Under the pieces are notes generated by a model that worked only from the letters and a program-made list of their open reading frames with translations, had not been told where the DNA came from and did not search any database. Of a stretch of DNA of 64,000 bases, positions 35,636-44,948 are shown one piece after another (the stretch's first letter is position 1; each line of letters begins with the position of its first letter). Position numbers and translations under genes: made by a program. The DNA is taken from positions 1 through 64,000 of the forward strand of contig URGQ01000001.1 in the NCBI GenBank assembly GCA_900547385.1, in the 5' to 3' direction. The DNA comes from an uncultured Oscillospiraceae bacterium. GTDB lineage: Bacteria; Bacillota; Clostridia; Oscillospirales; Ruminococcaceae.

Positions 35636-35678
35636 AAAAGCGGGAGGCCGGTTCATTCCGGTCTCCCGCTTTTTATTT
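35636..35678. terminator. Bidirectional terminator
   Basis: Stem AAAAGCGGGAG-CCGG / CCGG-CTCCCGCTTTT with T-runs on both strands; serves TauE (+) and the 1313-residue envelope protein (-). Confidence 0.85.
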
Positions 35679-35687
35679 TGGTCAGTT

Positions 35688-38600
35688 TTATTCGCCGGCC
35701 ACCGTTACCGTAACGATACAGGTCACAGCCAAACCATTGGCCGCCCTCGCGGTAACGGTCACCGTCCCGACCGCTTTAGCCGTTACTGTCCCATCTGCCG
35801 CTACATCCACGATACTGGGGGCATCGCTGCTCCAGGTCACGGTTTTATCGGTTGCGTTTTCCGGCAGCACCGTAGCAATTAGGGCATGTGTTTGCCCAAC
35901 CGTTAGGCTCAGCGTTGTCGGCTCCATGGTAATGGATGCCGGCACCACCGCTTCCGCCTTCACGGTCACCGTGCATTCGGCACTCTTTTCGCCGCACTTC
36001 GCCGTGATAACCGCCGTACCTTCTTTCAGTGCTGTTACGGTGCCATCGGCGCCCACCGTAGCCACTGTTTCATCGCTGCTGCTCCACTGGATGGTCTTCA
36101 CCGTTGTTTCATCCGGTTTCACCGTCGCGGTCAGCTTGCCGGTACCGTTTACCGTCAGTTCCATGGTGGTCTGATCCAAGGTCACGCTTTCCGCCAGCAC
36201 CTCGGCTTTCTGTACTGTTACAGTACAGAAAGCACTCTTTTCACCGCACTTCGCGGTAATGGTTGCGTTGCCTTCCGCCAGTGCAGTCAACTTCCCGTTT
36301 TCTACTTTTACCGCTGCCGGATTACTGCTGCTCCAGGTAACGGTTTTATCCGTCACATTTTCGGGCAATACGGTCGCATTCAGCACCAGCATATCACCCA
36401 CCTTCATGGTCAGCGATATCTTGTCCAACCGCACCTCCGTCACCGCTACCGGCTTTACCGTTACCTTACAGGTAGCGGTATAGCCACCGTCTGTCGTCTT
36501 CACGGTGATGGTCGCCGTCCCGGCCGCCACTGCCTTCAGGCTACCGTTCTGATCTACCGTTACCACGCCGTTATTGCTGCTGCTCCAGGTCACGCTTTGG
36601 TCGGTCGCATCTTCGGGGTTCAGTTTTGCTACCAGTTGACCGGTCACACCTGCTGTCAGCTCCAAAGTGGTCTTATCCAGCGTTACACCCTTCACCGGCA
36701 CTTGGCTCACCTTACCAACAGTTTCTGTTCCCGTAGCGGTATAGCCACTGTAAATGCTGTTGATATAGTTCCCAATGCCATTGGCCAGTGAGCTTGCAAT
36801 CTGCGAATAGTTCTGCAGCAGTTGCACATATTCGCTCTCATTGCTCATAAAGCCGCATTCTGCCAGCACCGAGGTATACTGGGTCGTCCGGGTCACATAG
36901 TACAGGCCATACTTGGCACCGCGGTTATAGTTGCCCATGGCATTATACAGGGCGCTATTGATATAACTGCAGAACTGCTGGCTGAAATCATAGAAATAGT
37001 AAGCCTCACTGCCCCGCGCCGAAGAATTGGTTGCCGAATTGCTGTGGACGCTCAGGAAAATCTGCGGCTTAAAGGCAGAAGCCTGTGCCACACGGGTCTG
37101 CAGTACCACCTTGGCGCTGCCACTGGTATCGATGAGCAGTACCGAAGCGCCCCGGTTCCGCAGAATAGCCGCCAGTTCTGTGGCGATCTGCCGATTCACA
37201 TAGTCTTCATGCTTGCCAGGGTAGAACCCCAAAGCACCCACATCGGTGCCGCCGTGGCCAGGGTCAATGACGATTCTGGCCCCCGCTATGCTGCTGGGTG
37301 GGTTATTGAATTGCAGCGAAAGGGTGTTGCCATTATAGCTGGCGGTATAGCCGCACATGCCATTGGTCTTGCGGAACCGCAGCGTTAGGGTATCGCCGCT
37401 CCAGGTAGCGGAAGAGAAGATCGGGTTCTTGGTCAAGCTGGAAATGTTTCCGCAGGCGGATTTGAGATAATTGAAGGTAAAGGAGATTCCTCCGTTGGAA
37501 TAGCTCACCGAATAGCTGGTGGGCTGGCTCATATTCAGTGCCACCGTTGTGGTGCTGGCATTGGCGGTAATGCTCATGCCATTCACCACCACATCCTGCA
37601 CCTGCTGGCTGCTGGTGGAAATATCCCCCGCATATACCCGCAAGCCGCTGGCCAGCTTGTAATAGCGATAGGTGGAACTGCCGCTGGTAAAGACGATCAT
37701 ATCGCCTACTGTGTAATCCAGCGCGCCCTTGGGCAGCGGGTAGTAGCTGCCGTCGCTCAGGTCATCCAGCGTGCTGGTGGGGAAGGTTTCCGCCTGGCTT
37801 GCTGTTACCACAATGGGGCTGCCGCTGCCTACTTCGGTGATCTTATTGACCTTGATGGAGGCGCCCGCCTCGTTTTCATCGATTCCTTCCCAGCTGCCCT
37901 TAAAGGTGATGTTCCCCAGGTTCTTCACACTGCCGCTGGCCGCGGGGGTGCGATAGGTACCGGTGTACTTCACATAGAAGGAATCCTTATCGGTGTTGTC
38001 GTCCTCGCTATTATCGCGGGTCAGTGTCACCGTTTGGCCGTTTACTACCGCCGTGATCTTAGCATCCTCATAAGCCATGGCCGTCAAGGTGATATCGGTA
38101 TTACCATCTACGGTCAGGGTACCGGTGGGCGCCACGCTTTGGAAGATCTTCACATTGCGGGTGATCTTATACACCAGCGTTTTATCCTTATGTACGATGG
38201 TAAAGGTATTTAGCCCGGGTTTCAGGTTATAGCTCTGGGAGAAATACCCGTTCGCGTCAGTCTTGATCTCGGTCCCGTTCACCGTTACCGGGTTGGTCGG
38301 ATCGGAAGCTCCGCGGAATAATACGGTGGGTTCATAGGTGGAATAGGTCAGCTTAGCCGGCACCGAGATGCTCAGCTCAGTCATGATATAGTCAGTATTT
38401 ACCTCATTACGGAAGTACTTCTTCAGCAATGTCACCGAACCTGCCGGATCGGCCTTCATACTGGCCAGCCCGTAAAACACACTGCCGCCGCAGCCTTTAT
38501 AGCTTTCCAGCGTAATGGCTTGCTTGGTCATTTGGTCGGATGAACCCCAGCCGGTGTAGCTACTGTTGGCCATGCGGTCCGCCGCGTGGATGGCATACAT

Positions 38601-39629
38601 CCGCACCTCGTTTTCCGCTGCCAGCTCCGACCACCACTTCACAATCCGCTCAAATGGAATCTTGCCATCGGTCAGCGAGCCAAAGGCCTTCACGGCGATC
38701 ATATCCACCAGCTTGTCCTCTATCATGGCCTTGGCATCGCAGTGGCCATCAGTCAGCATGGAGTAAGGATCCAGCGTGTTCTGTCCGGCTTCATTTTCCT
38801 TTGTGGTCGCCCACTGGGGTTCGGCCACCAGGCCAACCTGCACCCCAGGCGACTTTTTTCGCACCAAGCTGCTGGCCAGCTCCACCACCTGTCGGGAGGC
38901 CCCATCCAGGTAATCCTGATAGCTCATACCGCCGCCGCAATTCATGTAGTCGGCAAAGGCGGTTTCGCTTTCGGGGAAATCGTAATTGGTGAAGAACAGC
39001 CCGTCCGGTGAATATTTCTCCAGGAAGGCACCCAATTCCTTTTCAATGCCATTCATCAGAGCAGTATCAAATCGGGGATAGGTTACCAGCTTTGCCCCAT
39101 CATAGGTCGCCTTTAAGTCGTAGAAACAGTAGACATACATTCCCCGACTTCTTGCCCCGGCGAAGAGATAATCCAGCGGGTCAAAGACCGCATTGGCTGT
39201 GGGCCTCGTCAGGCTCTCATACGCTGCAAAATCCTCGGTACTCGTTCCCACTAGGACAGTATTCATCCCCAAGTCTTTTGCAGCATCCAGCGCGGCATCT
39301 ATCTCCTTTTTCACGCTATCAGCAGCTTCGTTTTTTTCGGTCAGGTAGTCCTCTCCCGGCAGTATTGTTACCGCACGCATCCGGTCAGGAATATTAAAGG
39401 TCACCGGTAGCTCCGGATCCGGATCGTTCGGTTCCACATCCACCATGTTATCTGGCTGTGGGTTTTCCGGTTCGGTCTTGCCGGGGTCTTCCTGTGTCGG
39501 CCCCACCAGGTTCCCCAGCGGGTTCCAATCGGTAAGAAGAGTGACCGCCAATGCCCCGGCAATGATCACAGCAAATGCCAGGGTAAAAAGCAGCGCTTTT
39601 TTGGTATTATTCTTCCTGAATTTTGACAC
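35688..39629 (-). CDS. Large envelope protein: GHL10-like barrel, N-acetylmuramoyl-L-alanine amidase and four BIG2 domains
   Basis: A 1313-residue membrane-anchored extracellular protein. Residues 1-32: basic start and single helix; 33-75: Pro/Asp-rich linker; about 80-400: a glycosidase-like TIM barrel related to GHL10/DUF187 (FYDLKATYDG, PDGLFFTNYDFPES); 400-750: beta-sandwich and SH3-like regions; about 780-960: Amidase_3 with zinc ligands in IVIDPGHGGTD, a Glu in KHEDYVNRQ and LSVHSNS, and catalytic Glu in LAECGFMSN; 985-1313: four BIG2 repeats, each with TWSS or WSS and ending ITVK/VTVT. It probably cleaves peptidoglycan during growth or sporulation. It follows a second GHL10 gene by 24 bases. 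Confidence 0.88.
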   Translation of the reverse strand: MSKFRKNNTKKALLFTLAFAVIIAGALAVTLLTDWNPLGNLVGPTQEDPGKTEPENPQPDNMVDVEPNDPDPELPVTFNIPDRMRAVTILPGEDYLTEKNEAADSVKKEIDAALDAAKDLGMNTVLVGTSTEDFAAYESLTRPTANAVFDPLDYLFAGARSRGMYVYCFYDLKATYDGAKLVTYPRFDTALMNGIEKELGAFLEKYSPDGLFFTNYDFPESETAFADYMNCGGGMSYQDYLDGASRQVVELASSLVRKKSPGVQVGLVAEPQWATTKENEAGQNTLDPYSMLTDGHCDAKAMIEDKLVDMIAVKAFGSLTDGKIPFERIVKWWSELAAENEVRMYAIHAADRMANSSYTGWGSSDQMTKQAITLESYKGCGGSVFYGLASMKADPAGSVTLLKKYFRNEVNTDYIMTELSISVPAKLTYSTYEPTVLFRGASDPTNPVTVNGTEIKTDANGYFSQSYNLKPGLNTFTIVHKDKTLVYKITRNVKIFQSVAPTGTLTVDGNTDITLTAMAYEDAKITAVVNGQTVTLTRDNSEDDNTDKDSFYVKYTGTYRTPAASGSVKNLGNITFKGSWEGIDENEAGASIKVNKITEVGSGSPIVVTASQAETFPTSTLDDLSDGSYYPLPKGALDYTVGDMIVFTSGSSTYRYYKLASGLRVYAGDISTSSQQVQDVVVNGMSITANASTTTVALNMSQPTSYSVSYSNGGISFTFNYLKSACGNISSLTKNPIFSSATWSGDTLTLRFRKTNGMCGYTASYNGNTLSLQFNNPPSSIAGARIVIDPGHGGTDVGALGFYPGKHEDYVNRQIATELAAILRNRGASVLLIDTSGSAKVVLQTRVAQASAFKPQIFLSVHSNSATNSSARGSEAYYFYDFSQQFCSYINSALYNAMGNYNRGAKYGLYYVTRTTQYTSVLAECGFMSNESEYVQLLQNYSQIASSLANGIGNYINSIYSGYTATGTETVGKVSQVPVKGVTLDKTTLELTAGVTGQLVAKLNPEDATDQSVTWSSSNNGVVTVDQNGSLKAVAAGTATITVKTTDGGYTATCKVTVKPVAVTEVRLDKISLTMKVGDMLVLNATVLPENVTDKTVTWSSSNPAAVKVENGKLTALAEGNATITAKCGEKSAFCTVTVQKAEVLAESVTLDQTTMELTVNGTGKLTATVKPDETTVKTIQWSSSDETVATVGADGTVTALKEGTAVITAKCGEKSAECTVTVKAEAVVPASITMEPTTLSLTVGQTHALIATVLPENATDKTVTWSSDAPSIVDVAADGTVTAKAVGTVTVTARAANGLAVTCIVTVTVAGE

Positions 39630-39652
39630 GGTGGCCCCTCCCGGGATAGGTT

Positions 39653-41119
39653 TTATAGTATCTTACTTAGAGCAGTCAATTCTGCCTGCACCTGTGCTTT
39701 TACGCCGCTGGCCGGCATAATAACCGAACTATAACTGTAAAGGCAGTAGCCTTTGTAATGACTGGCCCCTCTGGCTTCAGTCACCATACGGCTCAGCAGG
39801 TCACTGTTCTGCTGCCATTCGTACTTGCCACTGGTACCGGCATAGGTATCCTCATTGCCAATCTTGTAAGCCGCCAGACCCACATACAGATCAATGCCAC
39901 TCACCTTTATCATGCCGTTAAATTCTGTCAGCACACTGCTGTATGGACAGGTGGCGTTATTGAATCCATAGTAGATCTGCGGGCAGATGTAATCCACATA
40001 GCCGGCATTGCCCAGCCAAGTAGCTACATCAGCATACAGGGTATCGTAATTCGCTTTGGTATTGCCCTGCGGACTAATGCCAAAACGCACCGACTGTTTT
40101 TCCGCCTTCACTGCGGCATAAACTTCCCGCACCATGGTATTGACATTCTGTCTTCTCCAGGCTGCCAGCGATTTTCCACCGCCGTTTGCGGCGTACAGGG
40201 CACTATCAATGCTACTGTCAGTTGTAGCATAGAAATAATCATCAAAGTGGATGGCGTCCACATCGTAGTTACGCACGATCTCCCGCACCCCATTGACGAT
40301 AAGGTCAATGGCCTCCCGGGAACCGGGATTGTAGAAAATACCGCCGTTTGCGGTCTGATACACGGCATCGCTGCCGCTGTTTATGTATTTCTGGGCGGGG
40401 TTATCACTGCAGAGTGCCTTGCCGGTGCGGGCCCGCACCCGGTAGGGGTTCAGCCACGCTTCGAAAGTCAGCCCACGGTTATGTGCTTCCTCCACCATGA
40501 TCTTCAGGGGATCAAACGGCAAGTTGTCCCCCTCCGTCCCGGTGATAAGATAGGAGGATGGGAAGTAATCGGAATCATACAGCGCATCTCCAAAGGGCCG
40601 CACATGCACAATCACGGTATTGCAGCCCAGGTTCTTCACATTATCATAGGCGGCACCTATATTACTGCGGAATTGCCCGGCTGTTTTCCCGGTCAGCATA
40701 CCGCCCAGCTCCAGATAGCTGATCCATACCGCGCGGTGTTCCCCGCTAGGAACCTTGGTATCGCTTGGAATTGTAGAATTATCGCCATTATTATTGTTTT
40801 TATTCTCCTCCTGCTTTGGGTCCTCGGCAGGCGTTTGAGCATTATCTTCGTTCTTACCCGGATTTTTACCGTCCTCTGCCTTATCAGGTTCTTCCGGCTT
40901 CTTGGTGTCCCCCGGTTTTTGTGGCAACGGATCCTGTGCGGAGGGATATTCCCCGTTTTGGCTATCGCCACTCTCATCATTTTCCTGCGGCTTCGGCAGA
41001 ATCACCGTCCCCTGCTGGATATCTGATCCCGGAGTTTCATCCTGCACAGGCTCTCCCCCGCACGCAAAAAGAGAAAGAGCCAACGCCAAGGCCATCAGCA
41101 CCGCCGTGATCTTTCGCAT
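39653..41119 (-). CDS. GHL10 family glycosyl-hydrolase-like lipoprotein
   Basis: A 488-residue protein with a lipoprotein signal peptide (lipobox LFAC, Cys about residue 20), a long charged Pro/Glu/Lys/Asn linker (20-115), then a GHL10/DUF187 TIM barrel: EHRAVWISYLE, FEAWLNPYRV, DAIHFDDYFY and YICPQIYYGF. The HFDD acidic pair is the probable catalytic site. Start at 41119 follows GAAAGGGGAGAG. It precedes, and shares its barrel type with, the large amidase protein, so both likely act on the cell wall. Confidence 0.88.
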   Translation of the reverse strand: MRKITAVLMALALALSLFACGGEPVQDETPGSDIQQGTVILPKPQENDESGDSQNGEYPSAQDPLPQKPGDTKKPEEPDKAEDGKNPGKNEDNAQTPAEDPKQEENKNNNNGDNSTIPSDTKVPSGEHRAVWISYLELGGMLTGKTAGQFRSNIGAAYDNVKNLGCNTVIVHVRPFGDALYDSDYFPSSYLITGTEGDNLPFDPLKIMVEEAHNRGLTFEAWLNPYRVRARTGKALCSDNPAQKYINSGSDAVYQTANGGIFYNPGSREAIDLIVNGVREIVRNYDVDAIHFDDYFYATTDSSIDSALYAANGGGKSLAAWRRQNVNTMVREVYAAVKAEKQSVRFGISPQGNTKANYDTLYADVATWLGNAGYVDYICPQIYYGFNNATCPYSSVLTEFNGMIKVSGIDLYVGLAAYKIGNEDTYAGTSGKYEWQQNSDLLSRMVTEARGASHYKGYCLYSYSSVIMPASGVKAQVQAELTALSKIL

Positions 41120-41192
41120 TGCTCTCTCCCCTTTCATTCTAACTTCACTCTATAATAGTGTCATATCCGGTCTATTTTGCTGCTTTTCCCCA

Positions 41193-42311
41193 TCAGGAAA
41201 TTCCTACCGCCGCTGTGCGGCTGGAATTGGTATCCTGCTCCTCGGGTTCCACTGTTTCTATTACATTCCGCAGCACCACCGGGTTGCAAAGGAAAGCCTT
41301 TCCGCCATCGGTCTGAGAAGCCAAGCTGCTGGAAACGCGCGGAAGCTGGCCCTCCAGCAACAGCTTTACCATCTGTGCCGCGGCCCGACCCATCATATAA
41401 CCGCCGCTGCCCTCCGCAAAAAGCACTTTCCCATCCTTATACAGGTTATATGCCGTTTCATCCGCTTCCATAACCACTCGCCACGCGCGGTAACCATTGG
41501 AATACTCTGTGGGGTCATTATAATAAACATTTGCCTTTTCCGCATCGGCACTGTCGCTGAATAGCAGCAGCTCCGCCCCAGAGTAGTAGATAGCGTCCAA
41601 CGAATACTCAAGGTTATAGTTCAAATATTCCGTTACAACATCCTTAGTCAGCTTGACTGTGCAACCGCGTTCCTCCAGCAGGCTTTGCAGTTTGGCCCAT
41701 TTACCGCTTTCTTCATAGCCATACTCCGTCACCGCCGCGATGGATAGCTTATCATCATGCAGCCAGTTATCTAGGTCGTCCCGGTTCTTTTCCCAGTAGT
41801 CCGCTATGGTATCGGCCAGGCGCTCTAGCTCTGCTTCTTCACTGTCATCTGCCTTCAGTATGCTATACAACTTGGGGAAGGTCGCCAGCTGTTCAGCTGT
41901 GGCCCGGCGGTTCATCAGTACCACCGGCACATCATATTCCTGCGCCAGCGCCAAAAGTTCATCCGTCACCGTATCATTCACCGGCTCCAGCATCAGTACC
42001 GTGCAGCCCTGCTCCAGTACTTTTTTGGCATAGGTCATCTGCACCTCCGCACTGCCCATACAGTCATGGGCTGCCACATCCACCGCGGCGCCCAACTCGT
42101 TTTGTATCGCTATCCGGAAGGAATTCTTCTCCTCGTTGCTCATGTCGCTGAAGAGCATTTCCACCTTCTGCTGTGGCAGCTTGGCCACATTGCTTACACT
42201 CAGCTCGGCTTGCAGTGCCTTGGGCTGCAAATCCTCCTGCTGTGCGAAGTACCATCCCAGCAGTCCAAACATTACCAGGGCAATGGCAATATATATAATA
42301 ATATGCTTCAT
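41193..42311 (-). CDS. Membrane-anchored periplasmic-binding-protein-like protein
   Basis: A 372-residue protein with one N-terminal membrane helix (MKHIIIYIAIALVMFGLLGW) and a type I periplasmic-binding fold: VLMLEPVNDTVTDELLALA and VPVVLMNRR match the substrate-binding protein 4 family. There is no lipobox, no permease and no ATPase nearby, so it may be a sensor or an orphan receptor rather than a transporter part. Start at 42311 follows AGGAGAAGCT. Family assignment is moderate. Confidence 0.7.
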   Translation of the reverse strand: MKHIIIYIAIALVMFGLLGWYFAQQEDLQPKALQAELSVSNVAKLPQQKVEMLFSDMSNEEKNSFRIAIQNELGAAVDVAAHDCMGSAEVQMTYAKKVLEQGCTVLMLEPVNDTVTDELLALAQEYDVPVVLMNRRATAEQLATFPKLYSILKADDSEEAELERLADTIADYWEKNRDDLDNWLHDDKLSIAAVTEYGYEESGKWAKLQSLLEERGCTVKLTKDVVTEYLNYNLEYSLDAIYYSGAELLLFSDSADAEKANVYYNDPTEYSNGYRAWRVVMEADETAYNLYKDGKVLFAEGSGGYMMGRAAAQMVKLLLEGQLPRVSSSLASQTDGGKAFLCNPVVLRNVIETVEPEEQDTNSSRTAAVGIS

Positions 42312-42343
42312 AGCTTCTCCTAACACAATATATGGATGTTATT

Positions 42344-42372
42344 ATTGTAGCACATCATACCCCTTGATTCAA
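42344..42372 (-). promoter_or_regulatory. Promoter of the anchored binding-protein gene
   Basis: Minus-strand TTGAAT, 17 bp, TACAAT. Confidence 0.65.
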
Positions 42373-42403
42373 TAACGCAAATGTGAACAATTCGACACAT
42401 ACC

Positions 42404-42438
42404 AAAAAGCGTCCCCAGCCTGTGGGGACGCTTTTTCC
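42404..42438 (-). terminator. Terminator of nrdR
   Basis: Fourteen-base perfect stem AAAAAGCGTCCCCA / TGGGGACGCTTTTT; effective on either strand. Confidence 0.9.
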
Positions 42439-42457
42439 TTGCATTTCTGCGGTTTTT

Positions 42458-42919
42458 TCAGCTCTTTTCGTGCTCCAGTATCACCTTCAGCTCCTGCAGG
42501 AAGGAGTTGATATCCTTAAATTCCCTATACACGCTAGCAAAGCGCACATAGGCCACCTGGTCTATCTTTTTCAGTTTTTCCATCACCAGCTCACCGATGA
42601 CCGCACTGGGCACCTCGCGATCCATACGGTTCTGCAGCTCCACCTCGATCTCGCTCACCATTGATTCCAGTTGGGCCAAGGTCACCGGGCGTTTTTCGCA
42701 GGATTTTAGAACACCGCGCAGCAGCTTATCATGGCTGAATGCTTCCCGGGAGCCATCCTTTTTAATGACCATCACCGGGGTGGTCTCCACCACCTCGTAG
42801 GAGGTGAACCGCTTGCCGCACTGCAAGCATTCCCTTCTGCGCCGGATGCGCTCCCCTTCATCGGTGGGGCGGGTATCGATCACCTTGCTCTCGGTATAGC
42901 TGCAGAACGGACACTTCAT
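42458..42919 (-). CDS. nrdR: Transcriptional repressor NrdR
   Basis: A 153-residue repressor of ribonucleotide reductase genes. An N-terminal zinc ribbon (MKCPFC ... CLQCGKRF) is followed by an ATP-cone (VIKKDGSREAFSHDKLLRGV). The start at 42919 follows AAAGGAGGAATCC. No NrdR box was recognised nearby. Confidence 0.96.
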   Translation of the reverse strand: MKCPFCSYTESKVIDTRPTDEGERIRRRRECLQCGKRFTSYEVVETTPVMVIKKDGSREAFSHDKLLRGVLKSCEKRPVTLAQLESMVSEIEVELQNRMDREVPSAVIGELVMEKLKKIDQVAYVRFASVYREFKDINSFLQELKVILEHEKS

Positions 42920-42960
42920 GCTGGATTCCTCCTTTATCACTCTATGGCCAGTTTTTCTCT

Positions 42961-42989
42961 ATTGTAGCAGATTTTTCCCACCGATACAA
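42961..42989 (-). promoter_or_regulatory. Promoter of nrdR
   Basis: Minus-strand TTGTAT, 17 bp, TACAAT. Confidence 0.65.
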
Positions 42990-43005
42990 GCATTTCCCAC
43001 TCGCT

Positions 43006-43043
43006 AAAAAAGCATCCCCTCCCACTTTTGCGGGAGAGGATGC
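43006..43043 (-). terminator. Terminator of the M3 peptidase gene
   Basis: Minus-strand stem GCATCC-CTCCC type, one mismatch, then TTTTTT. Confidence 0.8.
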
Positions 43044-43066
43044 CTTATCATATCACTATTTTTATA

Positions 43067-44758
43067 TCAGCCCAGCTCATGCTCTTCCAGCCACCTGCTG
43101 ATGCTCTCGCCAATCTCTTTGATGCACCCTGCATGATAGGGCACCTTCAGGCCGGCACTTTCCACCAGTTCCGCAAAGGTCGCCGTGCCCGCCTTATCCA
43201 CAAAGGTCATATAGCGCTTCCAGGCCTCGGCATAGTTCTCACGAGAAAGGTTCCAGAACTGGAACGCCACCGTCTGTGCCATGCAATAGTCGATATAGTA
43301 CAGCGGTACCTCGTAGATATGCAGCTGGCGCTGCCAGCCACCGCCGCGGGAGTAGAAAGGCAGGTTATCGAAGTCGATCCAAGGACGATACTTCTTCTCC
43401 AGGGAGAGCCACAGCTCATTGCGCTGCTCGGGGGTCATCTCCGGGTTCTCATACACCTTGTGCTGGAATTCATCTACCATGCAGCCATAAGGGATAAAGA
43501 CCAGGGCGTCCTCGCAGTGGCCCAGCTCGTACTTATCGGTCTGCTTGCCGAAGAAGAGGTGATGCCAGGGGGCGGTTAGGAATTCCATCGACATGGAATG
43601 ACACTCGCAAGCCTCAATGGTCGGGGAATGCAGCAGTGAGGGCAGTTCCTGCTTGAAAGCCCGATAAGCTTCAAAGGCATGGCCGGCTTCGTGGGTCAGT
43701 ACATCCACATCACCGGCGGTAGCATTAAAGTTGCTGAAGATGAACGGGGATTTATAATCGGCGATTTCGGTGCAGTAGCCGCCAGGGGCCTTGCCATCGC
43801 GGGAAAGCACATCAAACAGCTCGTTCTCAAACATAAAGTCAATGAACTCCGCCGTTTCGGGAGAAAGTTCCTGGTACATCTTCTTGCCGGCCGCCAAAAT
43901 TTCATCCGGGGTACCCTCTGGTACGGCGTTGCCATCCGCAAAGCTGATCGGTTCATCATAAAAGGCCAGCTTTTCCACGCCGATGCGGCGGCGCTGGGCT
44001 TCTTTTACCTTGGCCACGATGGGCACCATGTCCTCCGCGATCTGATCGCGGAACGCCGCCACATCCTTGGCGGTATAGCAGTTGCGGCCCATGCGGTCAT
44101 ACCCCAGCGGAATATAATTGGGCAGCCCCATCTTCTTGGCCTGGGCATCGCGCACCTTCACCAGCTTATCATACAGGGTATCCAGCTCCTCCCGGTGGCT
44201 GTCAAAGAACTTGGCATCCGCCTCATAAGCCGCTTTACGGACTGCCCGGTCTGGATCCTGCTTATAGGGTCCAAGGAGCGGCAGCGGCATGATCTTACCA
44301 TCAAATTCTACAGTCGCTGAGGCATACAGGTTCTGATACTCGGAGACGAGCTTGTTTTCCTCCTGCATCAGCTCCACAATGGCGGGAGAAAAGCTGCGGG
44401 CGGCAATTTCCAGGTTCTTAAACATCAGGGCGCCATAGTGCCGCTCCAGCTCCGCCCGGTAGGGGGATTCCAACAGGGCGGTATTCACCTGGTGGCTCAG
44501 TTCCTGCAGCTTGGGGCCAATCTCATCCATGTAGTCATTTTCGGCATTATAGAACTCATCCTTGGTATTGATAGTATGACGGATGTAGGCGATCTGCTGC
44601 ATGGTTCCGGCCGTCTGCATCTTCTTTTCATAGGCGTCATAGGCTGCTATCTGCCCAGCCGCATTGGGAGCGGCTTTCATGGCTTCCAGCGTCTGGGTAG
44701 TTGCAGCGGCCAGCGCTTCCATATCTGGGCGGCTGTACGGCATCTCACTAAACTTCAT
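43067..44758 (-). CDS. M3 family oligoendopeptidase
   Basis: A 563-residue cytoplasmic zinc oligopeptidase of the M3 (thimet/PepF) family. The metal site reads LTHEAGHAFEAY with a downstream Glu in TIEACECHSMSMEF. The N-terminal half is helical as in PepF-type enzymes. It trims medium-length peptides. It is monocistronic, with its own promoter at 44802-44830 and a terminator, and a parS site lies about 100 bases upstream of its start. Confidence 0.92.
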   Translation of the reverse strand: MKFSEMPYSRPDMEALAAATTQTLEAMKAAPNAAGQIAAYDAYEKKMQTAGTMQQIAYIRHTINTKDEFYNAENDYMDEIGPKLQELSHQVNTALLESPYRAELERHYGALMFKNLEIAARSFSPAIVELMQEENKLVSEYQNLYASATVEFDGKIMPLPLLGPYKQDPDRAVRKAAYEADAKFFDSHREELDTLYDKLVKVRDAQAKKMGLPNYIPLGYDRMGRNCYTAKDVAAFRDQIAEDMVPIVAKVKEAQRRRIGVEKLAFYDEPISFADGNAVPEGTPDEILAAGKKMYQELSPETAEFIDFMFENELFDVLSRDGKAPGGYCTEIADYKSPFIFSNFNATAGDVDVLTHEAGHAFEAYRAFKQELPSLLHSPTIEACECHSMSMEFLTAPWHHLFFGKQTDKYELGHCEDALVFIPYGCMVDEFQHKVYENPEMTPEQRNELWLSLEKKYRPWIDFDNLPFYSRGGGWQRQLHIYEVPLYYIDYCMAQTVAFQFWNLSRENYAEAWKRYMTFVDKAGTATFAELVESAGLKVPYHAGCIKEIGESISRWLEEHELG

Positions 44759-44801
44759 ATCGGCACTTCCTTTCGGTATCTATATATAGGACTACTCCCC
44801 T

Positions 44802-44830
44802 ATTATTCCACACTCCCGCCCTCTTTGCAA
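44802..44830 (-). promoter_or_regulatory. Promoter of the M3 peptidase gene
   Basis: TTGCAA, 17 bp, AATAAT on the minus strand. Confidence 0.6.
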
Positions 44831-44856
44831 GTCCTTTTCCTTTGCTTAAGAACAAA

Positions 44857-44872
44857 TGTTTCACGTGAAACA
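44857..44872. promoter_or_regulatory. parS centromere-like site (ParB/Spo0J binding)
   Basis: TGTTTCACGTGAAACA is a perfect 16-bp palindrome and matches the published parS consensus tGTTNCACGTGAAACA. With flanking AAA/TTT the palindrome extends to 22 bp (44854-44875). It is intergenic, between the M3 peptidase promoter and the psuG terminator. No parA or parB gene is in the window. Confidence 0.9.
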
Positions 44873-44887
44873 TTTTCCCAGGAAAAG

Positions 44888-44934
44888 AAACCACACCCGC
44901 ATAGGTATTGACCCAAGGGGTGTGCGTTTTTTCT
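44888..44934. terminator. Terminator after psuG-like gene
   Basis: CACACCC / GGGTGTG stem with inner GGT/ACC pairs; T-runs follow on both strands. It closes the ABC transporter-psuG group on the minus strand. Confidence 0.6.
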
Positions 44935-44948
44935 CTGTGATCTACGGC

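Noticed and set aside
36800..39600. Possible frameshift splitting the 1313-residue protein
   Set aside because: The frame is continuous and domains follow one another without loss; the length reflects a real fusion as far as the sequence shows.
39758..41026. 422-codon plus-strand frame
   Set aside because: Shadow of the GHL10 lipoprotein gene, with no supporting motif.
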